Source: Ilyonectria destructans (lineage: Eukaryota; Ascomycota; Sordariomycetes; Hypocreales; Nectriaceae). From it: a DNA stretch of 64,000 nucleotides. Below, piece after piece: positions 32,736-43,901 of this stretch (positions are counted from its first letter, which is position 1; the number at the start of each line of letters is the position of its first letter). The stretch is taken from positions 5,208,001-5,272,000 of the forward strand of contig JAHEWK010000002.1 in assembly GCA_020740775.1 (NCBI GenBank), read 5' to 3'. The notes under the pieces were generated by a model. It was given only the letters and a program-made list of their open reading frames with translations. It did not search any database and was not told the DNA's origin. The translations under genes were made by a program, and so were the position numbers.

Positions 32736-34858
32736 ATGGACCAGCAGGGAGACGGATTAGCCAGGCAGGCTCTACTTGTCGGCATCGATTTCTACGAAGG
32801 AAACAACGTGCATCAGAACCTCAGAGGTTGTGTCAACGATGCTCTTGCGGTTGAGAAGTTCTTCTTGGACAACATGGGTGTTCCCCAGCGCAACATTACG
32901 AAGCTTCTCGCGCCCTGCACAAACGGGACATTTGCAAATCACCCAGGTTCGGCCTTACCCACCTTCCACAACATCGTCAAGGCGCTCGAGGATATACGCG
33001 ACTCCGGAGAGGATGTGAAGTTAGACCTACTTTACATCCACTATTCCGCACACGGTCTTGACCTAAAGACTCCTCACAGCACCCTTCCAGGAGTGAATGA
33101 CAGCATTATGGAGGACAAGCACAAAATGTGGATGGTTCTGACTACTTTCGACACGTTTTCTCAGGAAAAATATATGTCTGGGCGGCTCCTGGGGGATTTG
33201 ATTAGAGGAATAATCGATAAGAAGAGCGCTAGAGTGTGTTTGGTGCTTGACAGTTGCCATTCTGGGGGTGGCTTTCGAGGAGACGAAGACTGGGACGACT
33301 TTCAGCCGCGTCTCATTGAGGTGGACGAGGCGGAGCCTGATTCGCTGGGAAGCACGAATCAATCAGACCAAAATTCTACTACCGACCTTTCCGGATTCCG
33401 AAACAGCAAGGACCTGAAGAGTAACTGGTTAATTGCGCCAGATCGCTGCACTGTGGTCGCCGCCTGTGGAACTAATCAAAGGGCCGGAGAAGCGAATCTC
33501 GGGGGCAAAATGCACGGCGTCCTCACACATTGGATGCTGAATGCGTTGTACAGCAATTTGATCCCAGGGATCTCATTCCAACCGTCTCAAATGCCATCCT
33601 ACTCTATGCTACGGCATGAAATAGAGGAGAAGATCAGGGCATCCCGTGGTAGTCATGGTCGGACAAAGCCGCAAACTCCGGCTGTCTTAGGCGAAGCCGG
33701 GATCAGGTTTTTCGGGAACCATGCCGTATTTGAGAGGCCTTATTGCAAAGTCCTGGACGTTGGAAAGCGCTGGCCGGGAGATCAAATCCGTCTCAATGTG
33801 GGAGAGTCACAAGGCGTGGCAGTTGGCGCCGTCTATGTCATTCTGCCGAAAGCGAAAAGTCCCGTCACCATCCGCATCGATTCTGTCTTCGACTTCTATT
33901 CCATTGGTAAATTGGTCGGCACTGCCGGTACAACCATGCCAGAGATAGGAGATTTTGGCCTCTTGAAGACCTGGGCTCTTCCAAAGCCATGTCGCGTTGA
34001 ACTTAACATCGATGATGATGAGAATCGACGTGTGCTGACGGAAGAAATTGAGAAGACACCGAATCTTCTTGCCTTGACAGCCCATCTAACCTGCAGGTTA
34101 TCATCAACAATAGCGGCATCTACGAAATCCACGAGATCTTGGACACTGATTCAAAGCCCCGCCGCCTCCCTAGAATTCCTCTGGTAACACGGGACGAGCT
34201 ACACGCACTGCAAAAGGTGGCCGGCATTATCCGTCATATCACTCGCTATATGACCATTCAAACCCTCTTGGGACAGCCTGGGAGAACCTCGCATCTGAAT
34301 AGAAAGCAGGTCACTTGCGGCTGCTTTCAGCCTGACACAAACAACGAACTTGAAAGAGATGAGACTGGTGCCTACGTCATCACAGAGGGAGTCGAGCTCG
34401 AGGTCTCACTGAAATATAGCGGAACTTCAGGCGAAGTACTCTGGGTGGCCATCTTTGAGCTTAACAAAGATTGGGGCATCCAAAAGCTTTTTCCCGAAGA
34501 TGAGGCTAGTCCAGGCCTGGTCCGTGGTATGGACCCTTTGGAACTCCAGTTTGAGATGGAGATACCACCGAAGTGCGTAAAGGATGATCCCTCAGAGGTG
34601 TTGGACCAGTTCATTGTTTTTGTATGTGTCACCGACGACGGCGATATTCCGTCGTGGGATGAGATTTCGCTGCCACCGTTACCAACTACGGGTTCGCCAA
34701 TGGACCTTAATTACTTCGACAACGTCTCTCAGAAAGATTTCCGGAAGGTACCTTCGGACAGGGGTAGCAAAAATGTAAAGATTGTTGGGGACATGAGCCA
34801 GCCAGCATCCCGAAATTGGGTCATGCTAGGATTTCAGATACGGACCATCCCAGAATGA
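32736..34858 (+). CDS. C14 caspase/metacaspase-like protein, one apparent frameshift
   Basis: Starts at ATG 32736. The peptidase C14 domain spans ~10-330: ALLVGIDFYEG, LRGCVNDALAVEKFF, catalytic His106 in YIHYSAHGLD and catalytic Cys174 in VLDSCHSGGGF. Frame 1 then reads a beta-rich region to EKTPNLLAL. At about 34062-34080 coding sense moves to the next frame (NLQVIINNSGIYEIHEILD) and continues through LEVSLKYSGTSGEVLWVAIF to a stop at 34856-34858. No good intron restores the frame; a weak GTGCTG donor at about 34032 could. So this is a frameshift, an assembly error or an unusual splice. Total about 700 residues. The C-terminal part resembles accessory domains of fungal caspase-domain proteins. 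Activity depends on how the frame break is resolved. Confidence 0.75.
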
Positions 34859-35839
34859 CTGACAACAAATGGGTCGGTTCGATGGTGGGTTAGTCATTGC
34901 GATGGCCCTTCGGCGGTAGTAGAGGCTATGGAGGGAGGGGATAAGATGAGACGGAGTTTATAAGCGGCCACCAATCCTTCACTAACCTACTAATACACGG
35001 CTGGATCATCTAAGAGGCAGAGTTCGAGTCGATGGATATGAGACTACGGTTTCCGGTAGTTAGTGAGTTGTGACACTGCTTCACACTGGTTGGCCCGGTT
35101 ATCGGCCAGAAACGAGCTCTGCATCTTTCCGAGGCGCTCCGGGCTAAAGTCGGGTTAGTAGCCGAATGCTTCTTCTATCCCATCGCTTTCAATGTAGGGA
35201 TTGTTTTCAACGGAAGTTCCCGTCACGCTACAATTAAGAGCCTTTGAGACGACTCGGGCTAAGGTCGGGTTAATTGCCGAAGACCTCGCAACAGTTAAAG
35301 TCATCGTTTTATCCCACGGCTTTCAATGTGGGAATCAGTCTCATGGAAAGTCCCGCTTAGTGATCACGGCCAAGCTCCAAGGTCTCATTGAACTGGATCC
35401 AATACCGACCGAGTATTTACTAAACACGTTTAAGTGAAGAATCCGCTTGTCTTCTTTAGCCTAGACTGAACATCATCCCCGCTCCCGCTCCCGCCTCCGA
35501 GATGCCGAAGAGTGAAAATACCATTGATCTAGCTTTACGTTCTGTTGCCCATTTGAAGCAAGTAACCTCAACGAGTCGTTCAGGATTTCTCCAACATGAC
35601 ATCTTTTCGTCTCGGGACACCGTCGGAAAACGAAACGACATGGCCCCGGCTTCCACGTTCAGCACAAAAGCTTCTGCTTACAAACTGCAAGGGCTCCGTC
35701 TCAGAACCAATTATAAAGATCAACCTCGCAATACTGTTGCAGCAAATAACCAGAGAGAAAACACAACATATTTCTTCTTTTGACCCTGATATTTAACCGA
35801 CTATCCATTGTCTTCACCGAGACTAACAATCACGCAACC
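34859..35839. other. intergenic region with diverged direct duplication
   Basis: No gene supported. Contains the two-copy direct repeat at 35125-35362. Confidence 0.5.
35125..35362 (+). repeat. diverged tandem duplication, ~110-120 bp units
   Basis: Unit 1 (35125-35233) and unit 2 (35241-35362) share GGGCTAAAGTCGGGTTAGTA / GGGCTAAGGTCGGGTTAATT, then GCCGAA, ATCCCATCGCTTTCAATGTA / ATCCCACGGCTTTCAATGTG, and GGAAGTTCCCG / GGAAAGTCCCG. Many differences are transitions. No coding potential is seen, and the origin is unknown. Confidence 0.65.
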
Positions 35840-36457
35840 ATGGCCACAAAGTATGATCGCTTCTACCGTACCACCTTTAGTGGTGCAGAAGAGCGGAAAT
35901 TCCTGCCTCCATATCTTCAGGGTTGCCCTGAGACACTGGTGGAGAAAGAATGTCAAATCGAGGGGGAGCTTCCAACCTATGTTAGGGGCACCCTCCTCAG
36001 GTACTTCATCCTCCCAATCCATTCTATATGATGGGCTTTGTGCGTTAATAACAATTGCGCCTCAATCTTAGAGGGGGATGTGGTCAATACATCCTCGAGA
36101 CATCAGATGACGGGTTGACTAAGCCCGTTGTTTTACAACATTGGTTCGACGGCCTCATGATGCTGCACAAGTTTCGAACCGAGGATGGGAAAGCGTACTA
36201 TATGAGCAAGCATACAGCTAACGGTATAATTAACCGTGTCAGGAAACAAGGATTCTACGACAGCCCAACAGTGGGGATTAGCCCCAACCAGGCACTTTCA
36301 CCCATTGATCCGTGCTTGGTGCGGTTGGGTGCTCAAGTAAGTAGTGCAGTATATACTTACTATGGGATATCTGCGCTGGGGCTGCAATATTAATAGATTG
36401 AACTAAGTTTTCTTCTCATAGCGGATCCAAGCTGTATCTAGCTTAAATACAAGGTAG
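35840..36457 (+). pseudogene. truncated carotenoid oxygenase (torulene-dioxygenase-like)
   Basis: Exons 35840..36000, 36072..36336 and a short 36422..36457 give about 153 residues. The N-terminus has YLQGCPETL, ELPTYVRGTLLR, VLQHWFDGLMMLHKF and YYMSKHTANGIINRVRKQGF, which follow the start of fungal carotenoid cleavage oxygenases such as CAO-2/CarT (family blocks HWFDG and RxTxxxxIxxIRK). The iron-binding histidines of the seven-bladed propeller come later and are absent. After the third exon the frame stops at once. Probably a gene start left by a deletion, or a dead copy. Confidence 0.75.
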
Positions 36458-36644
36458 CTAGCTGCCTGAGGCAACCAGCGTTTCAGTCGCAAGGGGTGCA
36501 ACGCTCGCACAGCCTCATTTCCCCCTATGAGGATCAAACAGCGCTGATCTTACCTAATCAGCCAGGGGATATCAGGAACCTGCTGTATTTAAGCCCAAGC
36601 GTACGTCATCAAATTTCGAGAACCAAGCGGAGGCCATCGTCAAC

Positions 36645-37586
36645 ATGTTTGAGTCGCGTCAGCCCTCCGCGGCGGAGACCGTCTCCTCGTTCTCTCAATC
36701 TCAGGCATCGGCTTCTTCTAGCGCGACTCGTGTCGAAATCATTCTCACACCTCCTACACCCATAGATGGCCATGTTACCGCCAAACACTACGGAGAAGAC
36801 ACCAATAAAGAGGTCATTCAACTCGACAACATAATTGAAGAAAAGGAAGTCTACGACAAAAAAGACATTTCCGACGAGAAACAAGTTTATACCGAGGACT
36901 CGAAAGAGGTTGTCTGCATCACCCAGGCAGAGAATGTTAAACCCCAACACGCCGATGGGGCTGAGAAAGAGGTCTATCATCCACAAATCGCTTACGATGG
37001 AGTTGAAAAGGAGGTGGCACCATCACATTATTGGTCTGCCCAGTCTAAGCATGACATGACGGAGAAGGAGGTCTACGGTTCCGACAAGACAGACGCTCAG
37101 CATGACGATCCAAATCAACGTCGCGACCATCAGCAAGAGTCAGCGATATCAGAGCAGTCAATGGAAACTCAGGACAATGAGGAAACCTCTAGAGTTCAAG
37201 CCCGTATCAACAACATGAGCAAAGCCGTCGATAAACGTGCAAAGGCTTTGTCAACATTTACCACGCAATCAAACACCCGTCTCCGCGAGGGATATGCCCG
37301 AATCGGACAGACTATCACGGATCGCAGTGTTGCTGTTGAGCAGGGAGCTACTGGCCGATTGAAACGCCTCGAGCAAGGCTTTAGTAAACGGATAAATCGG
37401 ATTGAGGAGGGTACTACCAAGCGCCTCAATCGTTTGGAGGATGGGTTTAATGACCGAGTCAATCGTGCTGGGAAGAGCGTTGACAGTCAAGTTGCCTCTC
37501 TCAAGCAGAATATCAACGGCGTCAAGAAAATTGGCTCTAAAACGCAAAAAGACAAGTGTAATAGTGAGGAGACGAAAGTCGAATAG
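36645..37586 (+). CDS. EKEVY-repeat protein with 11-residue helical repeats
   Basis: Single exon, 313 residues, no signal peptide or membrane segment. Residues 50-145 are acidic and disordered with a recurring short motif: KEV at 55 and 87, EKEVY at 66, 108 and 140 (approximately), EKEVA at 121. Residues ~227-281 are five consecutive 11-residue units aligned on R[LIV]xR[LI]E[QED]G: RSVAVEQGATG, RLKRLEQGFSK, RINRIEEGTTK, RLNRLEDGFND, RVNRAGKSVDS. An 11-residue period is typical of extended 11/3 amphipathic helices that lie on membranes or lipid droplets. No named family recognised. Function unknown; membrane or lipid association is an inference. Confidence 0.6.
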   Translation: MFESRQPSAAETVSSFSQSQASASSSATRVEIILTPPTPIDGHVTAKHYGEDTNKEVIQLDNIIEEKEVYDKKDISDEKQVYTEDSKEVVCITQAENVKPQHADGAEKEVYHPQIAYDGVEKEVAPSHYWSAQSKHDMTEKEVYGSDKTDAQHDDPNQRRDHQQESAISEQSMETQDNEETSRVQARINNMSKAVDKRAKALSTFTTQSNTRLREGYARIGQTITDRSVAVEQGATGRLKRLEQGFSKRINRIEEGTTKRLNRLEDGFNDRVNRAGKSVDSQVASLKQNINGVKKIGSKTQKDKCNSEETKVE

Positions 37587-38102
37587 CATATCGCGGCCTC
37601 GAGTTTTACATGGCATGAATGATAGTGTCGCATTCCGTCAACCAGCTAACCGATCGGACCAAAGGTGGGATGCGCATTCCAACAGGAGGGACCGATGATA
37701 GCGTATATAGAGATGCCTAAATATGACAGATACCGATACAGTTGAGACGGTGCATTCTCATTTGGGGCAGCTCACATTGTAGCCAGGGTATGTAGGTTGA
37801 TGGTTCCTATTCACTCTCCATCTCACTCTATAGCATCTCTTTTATCTCAGATGACTTGCGATTGAGCCCGCAAATCGTTCATGACAGTGTTATGTTGGTA
37901 AGGCAAGGTAACACAGAGCGGTTCCAGTATTAACACGGCTTTTGACGATGGTGGGTTGGGTTTCAACCCAAATCCTCGCATACAAGAGGCTTCAATTCAT
38001 GAACAATAATCGCAAACTTCTAAGATAAGCTTTGTCGTACAGAGAGTCAAGGCTCACTTTGATTGGCATAAACTGTTAGAGACCAGAGGCAACCTCGATT
38101 AA
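37587..38102. other. intergenic region
   Basis: Region between convergent gene ends, with nothing recognised. Confidence 0.45.
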
Positions 38103-41035
38103 TTACCTTAGAAGACGTGTATTCTCATTGAGTACACCAAACAAGCTCCCAATCTCCTTGCCGACCATTCTCAATTCATCCGCCACTTGGCTTGTTACAA
38201 GAGTATAAGCATACAGCAGAGCATAATCCTTCTCCTCTACCAAGAGTTCAGCCGAGTCAGTGCTGACTTGGCCTCTTTCATTCGCTGACCTAGAAGAATA
38301 CTCCTTTCGGAATTGAAAGATCTTGGCTAAAAGATTCTCGCGCGCCGACACGATACTGGCAGTAGCATCCGCAAACGGGTATTCCAACATCGTTGAACTG
38401 GCGACAACCTGGAATGCTTGGCATATGTGATCGCACAAGATGGCACGTTCACGGGCCGTATACTGCAACAAAGCCCTCTCACCTTCCGTGAGATGTCCCT
38501 TGCGGTATGCCACCAAGCTCATACCATAGAAGCCATCAAGAATCCGCATCGTTCCTCGTAAAACACGCCCATAGACATCCATGGGAAACGGGCCCCGCAG
38601 CTCAAACTCGGACGCAGCAGACTGTCTCAGGCTTTCCAAATTAGCGGCGTACCGCTGCAGAGCAACTTGTTCGCCCGATTGGAGATAGCTCTGAGAACCT
38701 TCGCTGCGAAACAGTACGGCAAGGGGTCCACGCTTCCAGATCAAGCCCATCTGAAGATGGAGCAGGGAGAGGTTTTCTTTGAACTTTTGGCGCGCCGAGA
38801 TGGGCCAGATGACTCGGCATACAACAAGGCCCCAGATAATGCCCGCTGTCACAGCAATGGCTCGGTGCTTCACGATCTCCAGAATATCGGGGTGTGCACC
38901 GCCTTCGCTGCCAGTCCCACCTTTTCCATCTGCCTTGTATTCCATGCTATAAGCATGCAATGTCGACACATTGTACGTGAGCAGACTGATGCGGCCCAGA
39001 GAAGCCTTTCCATGCTGTACAATGATGTAGAAGTTGATAAAGCTGGTAAGCCAGCCGAGAAAGATCAGGGGCACGGCATAGCCATGGCTTACCTTCCAGT
39101 TGACGATAGAGAATAGAGCCCCGAACAGGGTGCCGATGAAACGGGCCCAGCCCACGGTGTTGGATGTGCCAATAGTCATGGAACAGACAATCATGAACGA
39201 CAGCAAGCCCCATTCGCCACGCCACTGATTATACAGGTCTCGCGTCTGTTCAATAAAGGCAAGCATTGCCCACAAGGCAGCGCCGATGCCAACTTTGAGC
39301 CCAAATTGAACTGCCGACTGTCAGAAAAGTTGCATAGAAGCAAACCGTTTTACTTACTGTCATCTCGCGCCATTTTCTTGAATAATGCAGATATGTTTTG
39401 CCAGAACCAAGCCAGGATCTTATTGACATCGGGAGCATTATGCCACGTCCTAACATCCACTGGTGTCGGCACTGCTGCTGAATCATGTCGAAGGCTCGCT
39501 GTCCGCTGTCTCGTCTGTGTCAAAGGATGTACTTCAGCAGACTCGAACAATCTGATAGCTGCATTATGGCCCTCCGCGCTCTCATCTTTCCACCAGAGAA
39601 GCCACCTCCAGCTTCGGCTTTTGTGCAAGATGACATGTTGCAAGTCATCCAAGACATCTAGGTACTGCATCACATCTTCACCAAAGGCCTGTAAGCTGAA
39701 AGTGAAATGTCCGCAGGCAGCAGCGACTTCCTCCGAGCTGGCTCGTCTTGATTCGTGTGACGAATCCATCTGTTCTATGCGGTCGTAAAGCCGTTGCAGA
39801 GCTTCCGATCGAGCCGCGTTGAAAGTACTTAATGAGTCCATCAAGTTTCGTCGTAGATCCTCATCAATATTAACTTCATAACTCGGAGGACGTCCAAATT
39901 GCGGTTCATGCAAAATTGTGCAAAGATGCTGCCGTAAAGATGTCATTGACATCTTTATCGAGGCGTTGAATTGTTCAAAAAGTTCGCGAGCCGTATTCGG
40001 ACCGTCATCGTCAGTTTCGCGTTGATTAAGCTGCTCTGAATGTTTCAACTGTTCGAGCTGAGTGTTGGTTGCGTTTCTCAGTCCACCAAGACCTTGTGCC
40101 AGGTTTTCCATGGACCTTGCAACAGACCTCTCATGGTCATAGATCTGCTCATAGCCAAGGAAATAATGCTCAAGTTTGGCTTCTCTCATATCCTTCATCA
40201 TTTGAGAATAGGACGTGGAATAGTGCGCGGAAGCAGCAGCGTACCCGTCCGACGCAAGGCCGGCTTCGGAACCGTTAAGAAAACCCCCTGTGATCATGTA
40301 GAGCATGTCTCCCAGAGGGATTGAGACTCGATTCATCGTCTGACGGAGTGACTGACGCGCAGAGCGCCGCCATAAGAGCAAATTGACTGCAGCGGTCGTA
40401 GTGACTCCCATGATGAGCATCTTGAGCACCTGCGCTACTTTTTCGTTGGAGAAGACGTTGGAGATGACATGGGTTTCTCTGGTGACAACGCCAATGATAG
40501 CCAGCGATGCAAGAGTGCTGCCGACATTGACTAGAGGATTCGACATTCGCTGTTTGACCCAGCCGATAAATCCAAAGCCACCGCCAATAAACACCACGAC
40601 GACTAAAACATGCGATAACGTCACCAGGTGCATGGTTGACCCGAAAAACACCGAGGTAATCATAGACAACAGAGACACAAGCTCAGCGTAAGCCACCGCT
40701 ACGACGGCGATGAGAATGGCCTCAATCATCGATCCGACGGACCGGGCCGGATGGAAATAGACGGTGATAGTTGCCACGACATGTTTACCATCGGGCTTGC
40801 CAAGGAAATTGAAGAGCGGTGGAAAGAAGGTCGCGAGACTAGCGATGGTGTAGGCGATTGTGCATTTGAGGACTCCACGGCCATTGGGGGTATCGAGCCA
40901 GACACGGAAGCGCGCTGCAGAGTCTGAGATGCTGTTTGTAACGGTCTCGATAAACTGAGGCATCGCTTGCAGCCGCAAGGTGGGGGCGAATGAATAGCAG
41001 TTCGCAAAGATATAGCCGTAGGATATCTCGGACAA
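38103..41035 (-). CDS. FUSC/BRE4-like aromatic-acid-exporter family membrane protein
   Basis: Exons 41035..39358 and 39310..38103, with a 47-base intron (GTAAGT donor; of the two AG choices the second, CGGCAG, keeps the frame into IQFGLKVGIGAALW), give 961 residues. The fold is two halves, each with several membrane helices followed by a long cytoplasmic helical region, as in the fungal BRE4-like/ArAE group related to fusaric acid resistance proteins. First membrane block ~40-240 (CTIAYTIASLATFF, IEAILIAVVAVAYAEL), second block ~565-720. The role is probably export of, or tolerance to, small organic acids or drugs; substrate unknown. Met25 (MPQFIETV) is an alternative start matching family N-termini better. 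Confidence 0.85.
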
Positions 41036-41729
41036 TAAATGTGCATTATGATAATGGAGAATATCTGGTGGTTCTGGTCCACGCGGCTGTCAGCAGTCAG
41101 GTGATATTCAATGCTGAATCAGCCAGCACGTATTACGACCAGGACAGAATCGGGCGGTCAGGGAAGGCAGAACTGGAAGACAGCCCAAGTTGAAGTTTAT
41201 TAAGTCTGTAGTGTTTTTTTGGGGCATTTAAGTATGTGTGTATCTTATTTATTTTCAGCCTTGTTACTTTGTTATTATCATCAGACATATCCAAACCATA
41301 CAGTGGTTGCACAAAGTAGGCGCACACATTTAGTACTACACTCACTGCCACATTCTCCTAGGTGCATAGGAGTGTATAACAGAAGCCGGGAATGTCCCGA
41401 GGCATTTACTCTCACCCTTGTATTCTCGTATTCTTGCATCCTAGATTCCCCGGATTCCCCAGGCACATTCGAGACCCAACTCGGACAACGACTGACAAAT
41501 AAGTTCATCGCAGTGAACTACCCTTCGTGTCTACGCCCAGTGGCAGTGTCAGTCTCGGTCGGCGTGTTCACACCTCTTGAGACGTTGCTTCCTAAAGTGG
41601 TACGACGTCGCATTGCTTCGCCGACTGTTGCTGGCTTGAAGTGTGGTCGCTCCAGTGAAATGATCGTGCGTTAACTCATTCTCCCACGGGAGGCCTAGCG
41701 ACAGCGACATTCATCATCATCTTGTCAAG
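41036..41729. other. intergenic region with repeat R1 copy C
   Basis: Region between divergent genes. Contains R1 copy C at 41299-41365 and AT-rich sequence. No gene supported. Confidence 0.5.
41299..41365 (+). repeat. dispersed repeat R1, copy C (best preserved terminus)
   Basis: Begins TACAGTGGTTGCACAAAGTA at a TA and continues GCGCACACATTTAGTACTACA, the same blocks as copies A and B. The sequence TACAGTGG-NN-GCA-AA is characteristic of Tc1/impala terminal inverted repeats. No inverted partner end or transposase was found nearby. Confidence 0.6.
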
Positions 41730-42690
41730 ATGAGCGATTACGATGGCTCATACTACGAGTACAAGGCTTATGTCACCGTGTCTGGCTTGACATCTGATGC
41801 CGTCATCCAGGCACTCTTCAGCGAGAGTGACGACGCCGACGAAGAAGCCGATGAGGTCACTGTCGAGATTCTCGAGGGACAAGCAACACAGGCAGTGATT
41901 CGGCACCACAGAGACAATGAACCCAACCGAGGCGACAAACATCCCAAACTATTCCTCGTATTTGACTCTACCGACCTCGACGGCCGCGGCGTCCTGCTCG
42001 TTAGTCTGGACGAGTATCACGGCTACGATGTTGCCATCCGCTTCCCCGCCAAAGAGGCACGCGACTCCATCACCTCTCTGTGTTGCAAATGACAATTGGT
42101 TCACCTTTCGAGAGAGCATGTCCGATTAGAATACAGATGTCGCGCCGGTTGAATGGTTCGCCTTGTACAATCTACTGCCTGATCAGACGGGGGACTTTGA
42201 TAAGGCACTGACGAAAATGAACGAGGGTGTGCAGATGACTAAGGTCAGTGATGATGAAATGGATGCAGACGGAGATTCCGAAGGCTCAAATGGAGGCTGG
42301 GAGGATGTAAACAACTCAGACGATGCCTCCGAAGCTGAGACGGGCGAGGATGAAGCGGAAGTGTCTGAAGGACAGCCCAACAATGAAGCGGCGGAGTCTG
42401 AACAAGATGACGATGCGTCTCACACGCTCTACAAAGCCGCTCACACAGACGATCGCGATATTAGGCACGTGATGGATAACCATTCTTCCTATGTGCAAGA
42501 GAACCGGGTAGACCCAAGCCTATTTGCTGCGATTGATGGAGAGTATGAGACTGAGGGTCCACTTATTGTCAGAGTCAAGCCTGATCAAGACTCATTTCGC
42601 TGCAACGGCGAGGTTGCAGGGGAGATTTTGAGGTGGATATTTATTAACTTTATGACCTGGGATGAGGCAAAGAGCTTTGCTGCTCGTTAA
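41730..42690 (+). CDS. acidic protein, function unknown
   Basis: Probable exons 41730..42081 and 42137..42690 give 301 residues. The first frame ends at TGA 42090-42092, and the second continues with EWFALYNLLPDQTGDFDKAL. I use a GTTGCA..TACAG intron that keeps phase, but the donor is weak. The N-terminal ~120 residues have a compact alpha/beta look (YKAYVTVSGLTSDAVIQALF, LFLVFDSTDLDGRGVLLVSL). Residues ~150-220 are an Asp/Glu/Ser-rich disordered tract. The C-terminus (EGPLIVRVKPDQDSF, EILRWIF) is ordered again. No family assigned with confidence. Confidence 0.5.
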
Positions 42691-43901
42691 GCTGGTAAGA
42701 TGATCGGTTTTAAGGGTCGTGTTAGGGATGACTAGGAAGTACATGTAGTTCCATATGATAACTAACACAGGTTTTGGCACATTACAGTCTTGACAAGATC
42801 CACTTATGCTCATGCACGATCATCGGGTCTCGGCAACTTACTTCGGGTTCTCGGTACTGATACCACGGGCTTGGTCAACGGGACCAACTCGACTCCTTAG
42901 CATATAAACGGCGCATTTGCACATTGGAACGAATCTTATGCTACTGAGCCGCATATATTACAACCTAAACCGTCTCTATACAGGTGTGCGCCACATCAGG
43001 CGTTCATGCTACTATTGCCATGTAATCGTTGACATCTAAGTATTAGATGACTAGCTACTTAAACATAGCTGCTCGAAGCCACTTCTCAAAACGGCAGGTA
43101 GTAATTGCTTTATATTCATTAGCAGGCCGTTGGTCCACTACTTGGAAAACTAGAACAAGTTCAGTATCAGGGCGAGAGCGATGACTAAGTCTGAAATGTG
43201 GCTGACGGATCTCGAACGATCCTGGGCGTCGGAGGCTGGAAATCATCTGCAGAGCCATGACTCGCGAACGTGGGGCACCCAATAAGATGCCTTGAAATTG
43301 TCGCTGCCGCGGCTCAAGCTTTTTTGCGGGGTAATCATACCACTAAGCCGGGAGACAGGACATAATGCTCCTTTTACTTGAACAAATCAGGCATCTGCCA
43401 GACCCAAGATGCGCCCCTGAAGACACAATCTGCGAACGGTGACACGCAGATGCATGTCTGTCAAGTCATCTGAAGGGTCTCAGACCTGTCGCGAAACCAC
43501 TAGCGCTCATCTAGAGCTGCTGTGTGGGTGGCAATCTCGACTATGCTGCACTCAATCCCCCTTGTGGTCAAGCCACAACCTGTAGCGCAGCCACGTACAG
43601 GTTCGACATCAGAATCATGTGCTACATATGAAAGAGGCCCCCGGTTTCAGCTGCTGAAATTTCGAGTTATAATTTCATCCGAGTTATCGCTTCTCTTTTT
43701 GCCGTCCCGAGTCGAGTGAACCAGCAAATATCACACATCCTGGTTCCAGTCCCCGCGCTGCTCCATACTTAGCACTCCATGGCTTTATCCCATTTCTGAG
43801 CTCTCAGGTCCGTACTGTTTCCCGATAGCGAAGCCGGAGCTGCTCTCGTTTGTCTGACACTGTATCAGCCGTCGGATTCATGCCGTCATCTATCCAACGT
43901 A
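42691..43901. other. intergenic region, 1.2 kb
   Basis: Only short frames, with nothing recognised. Confidence 0.45.
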
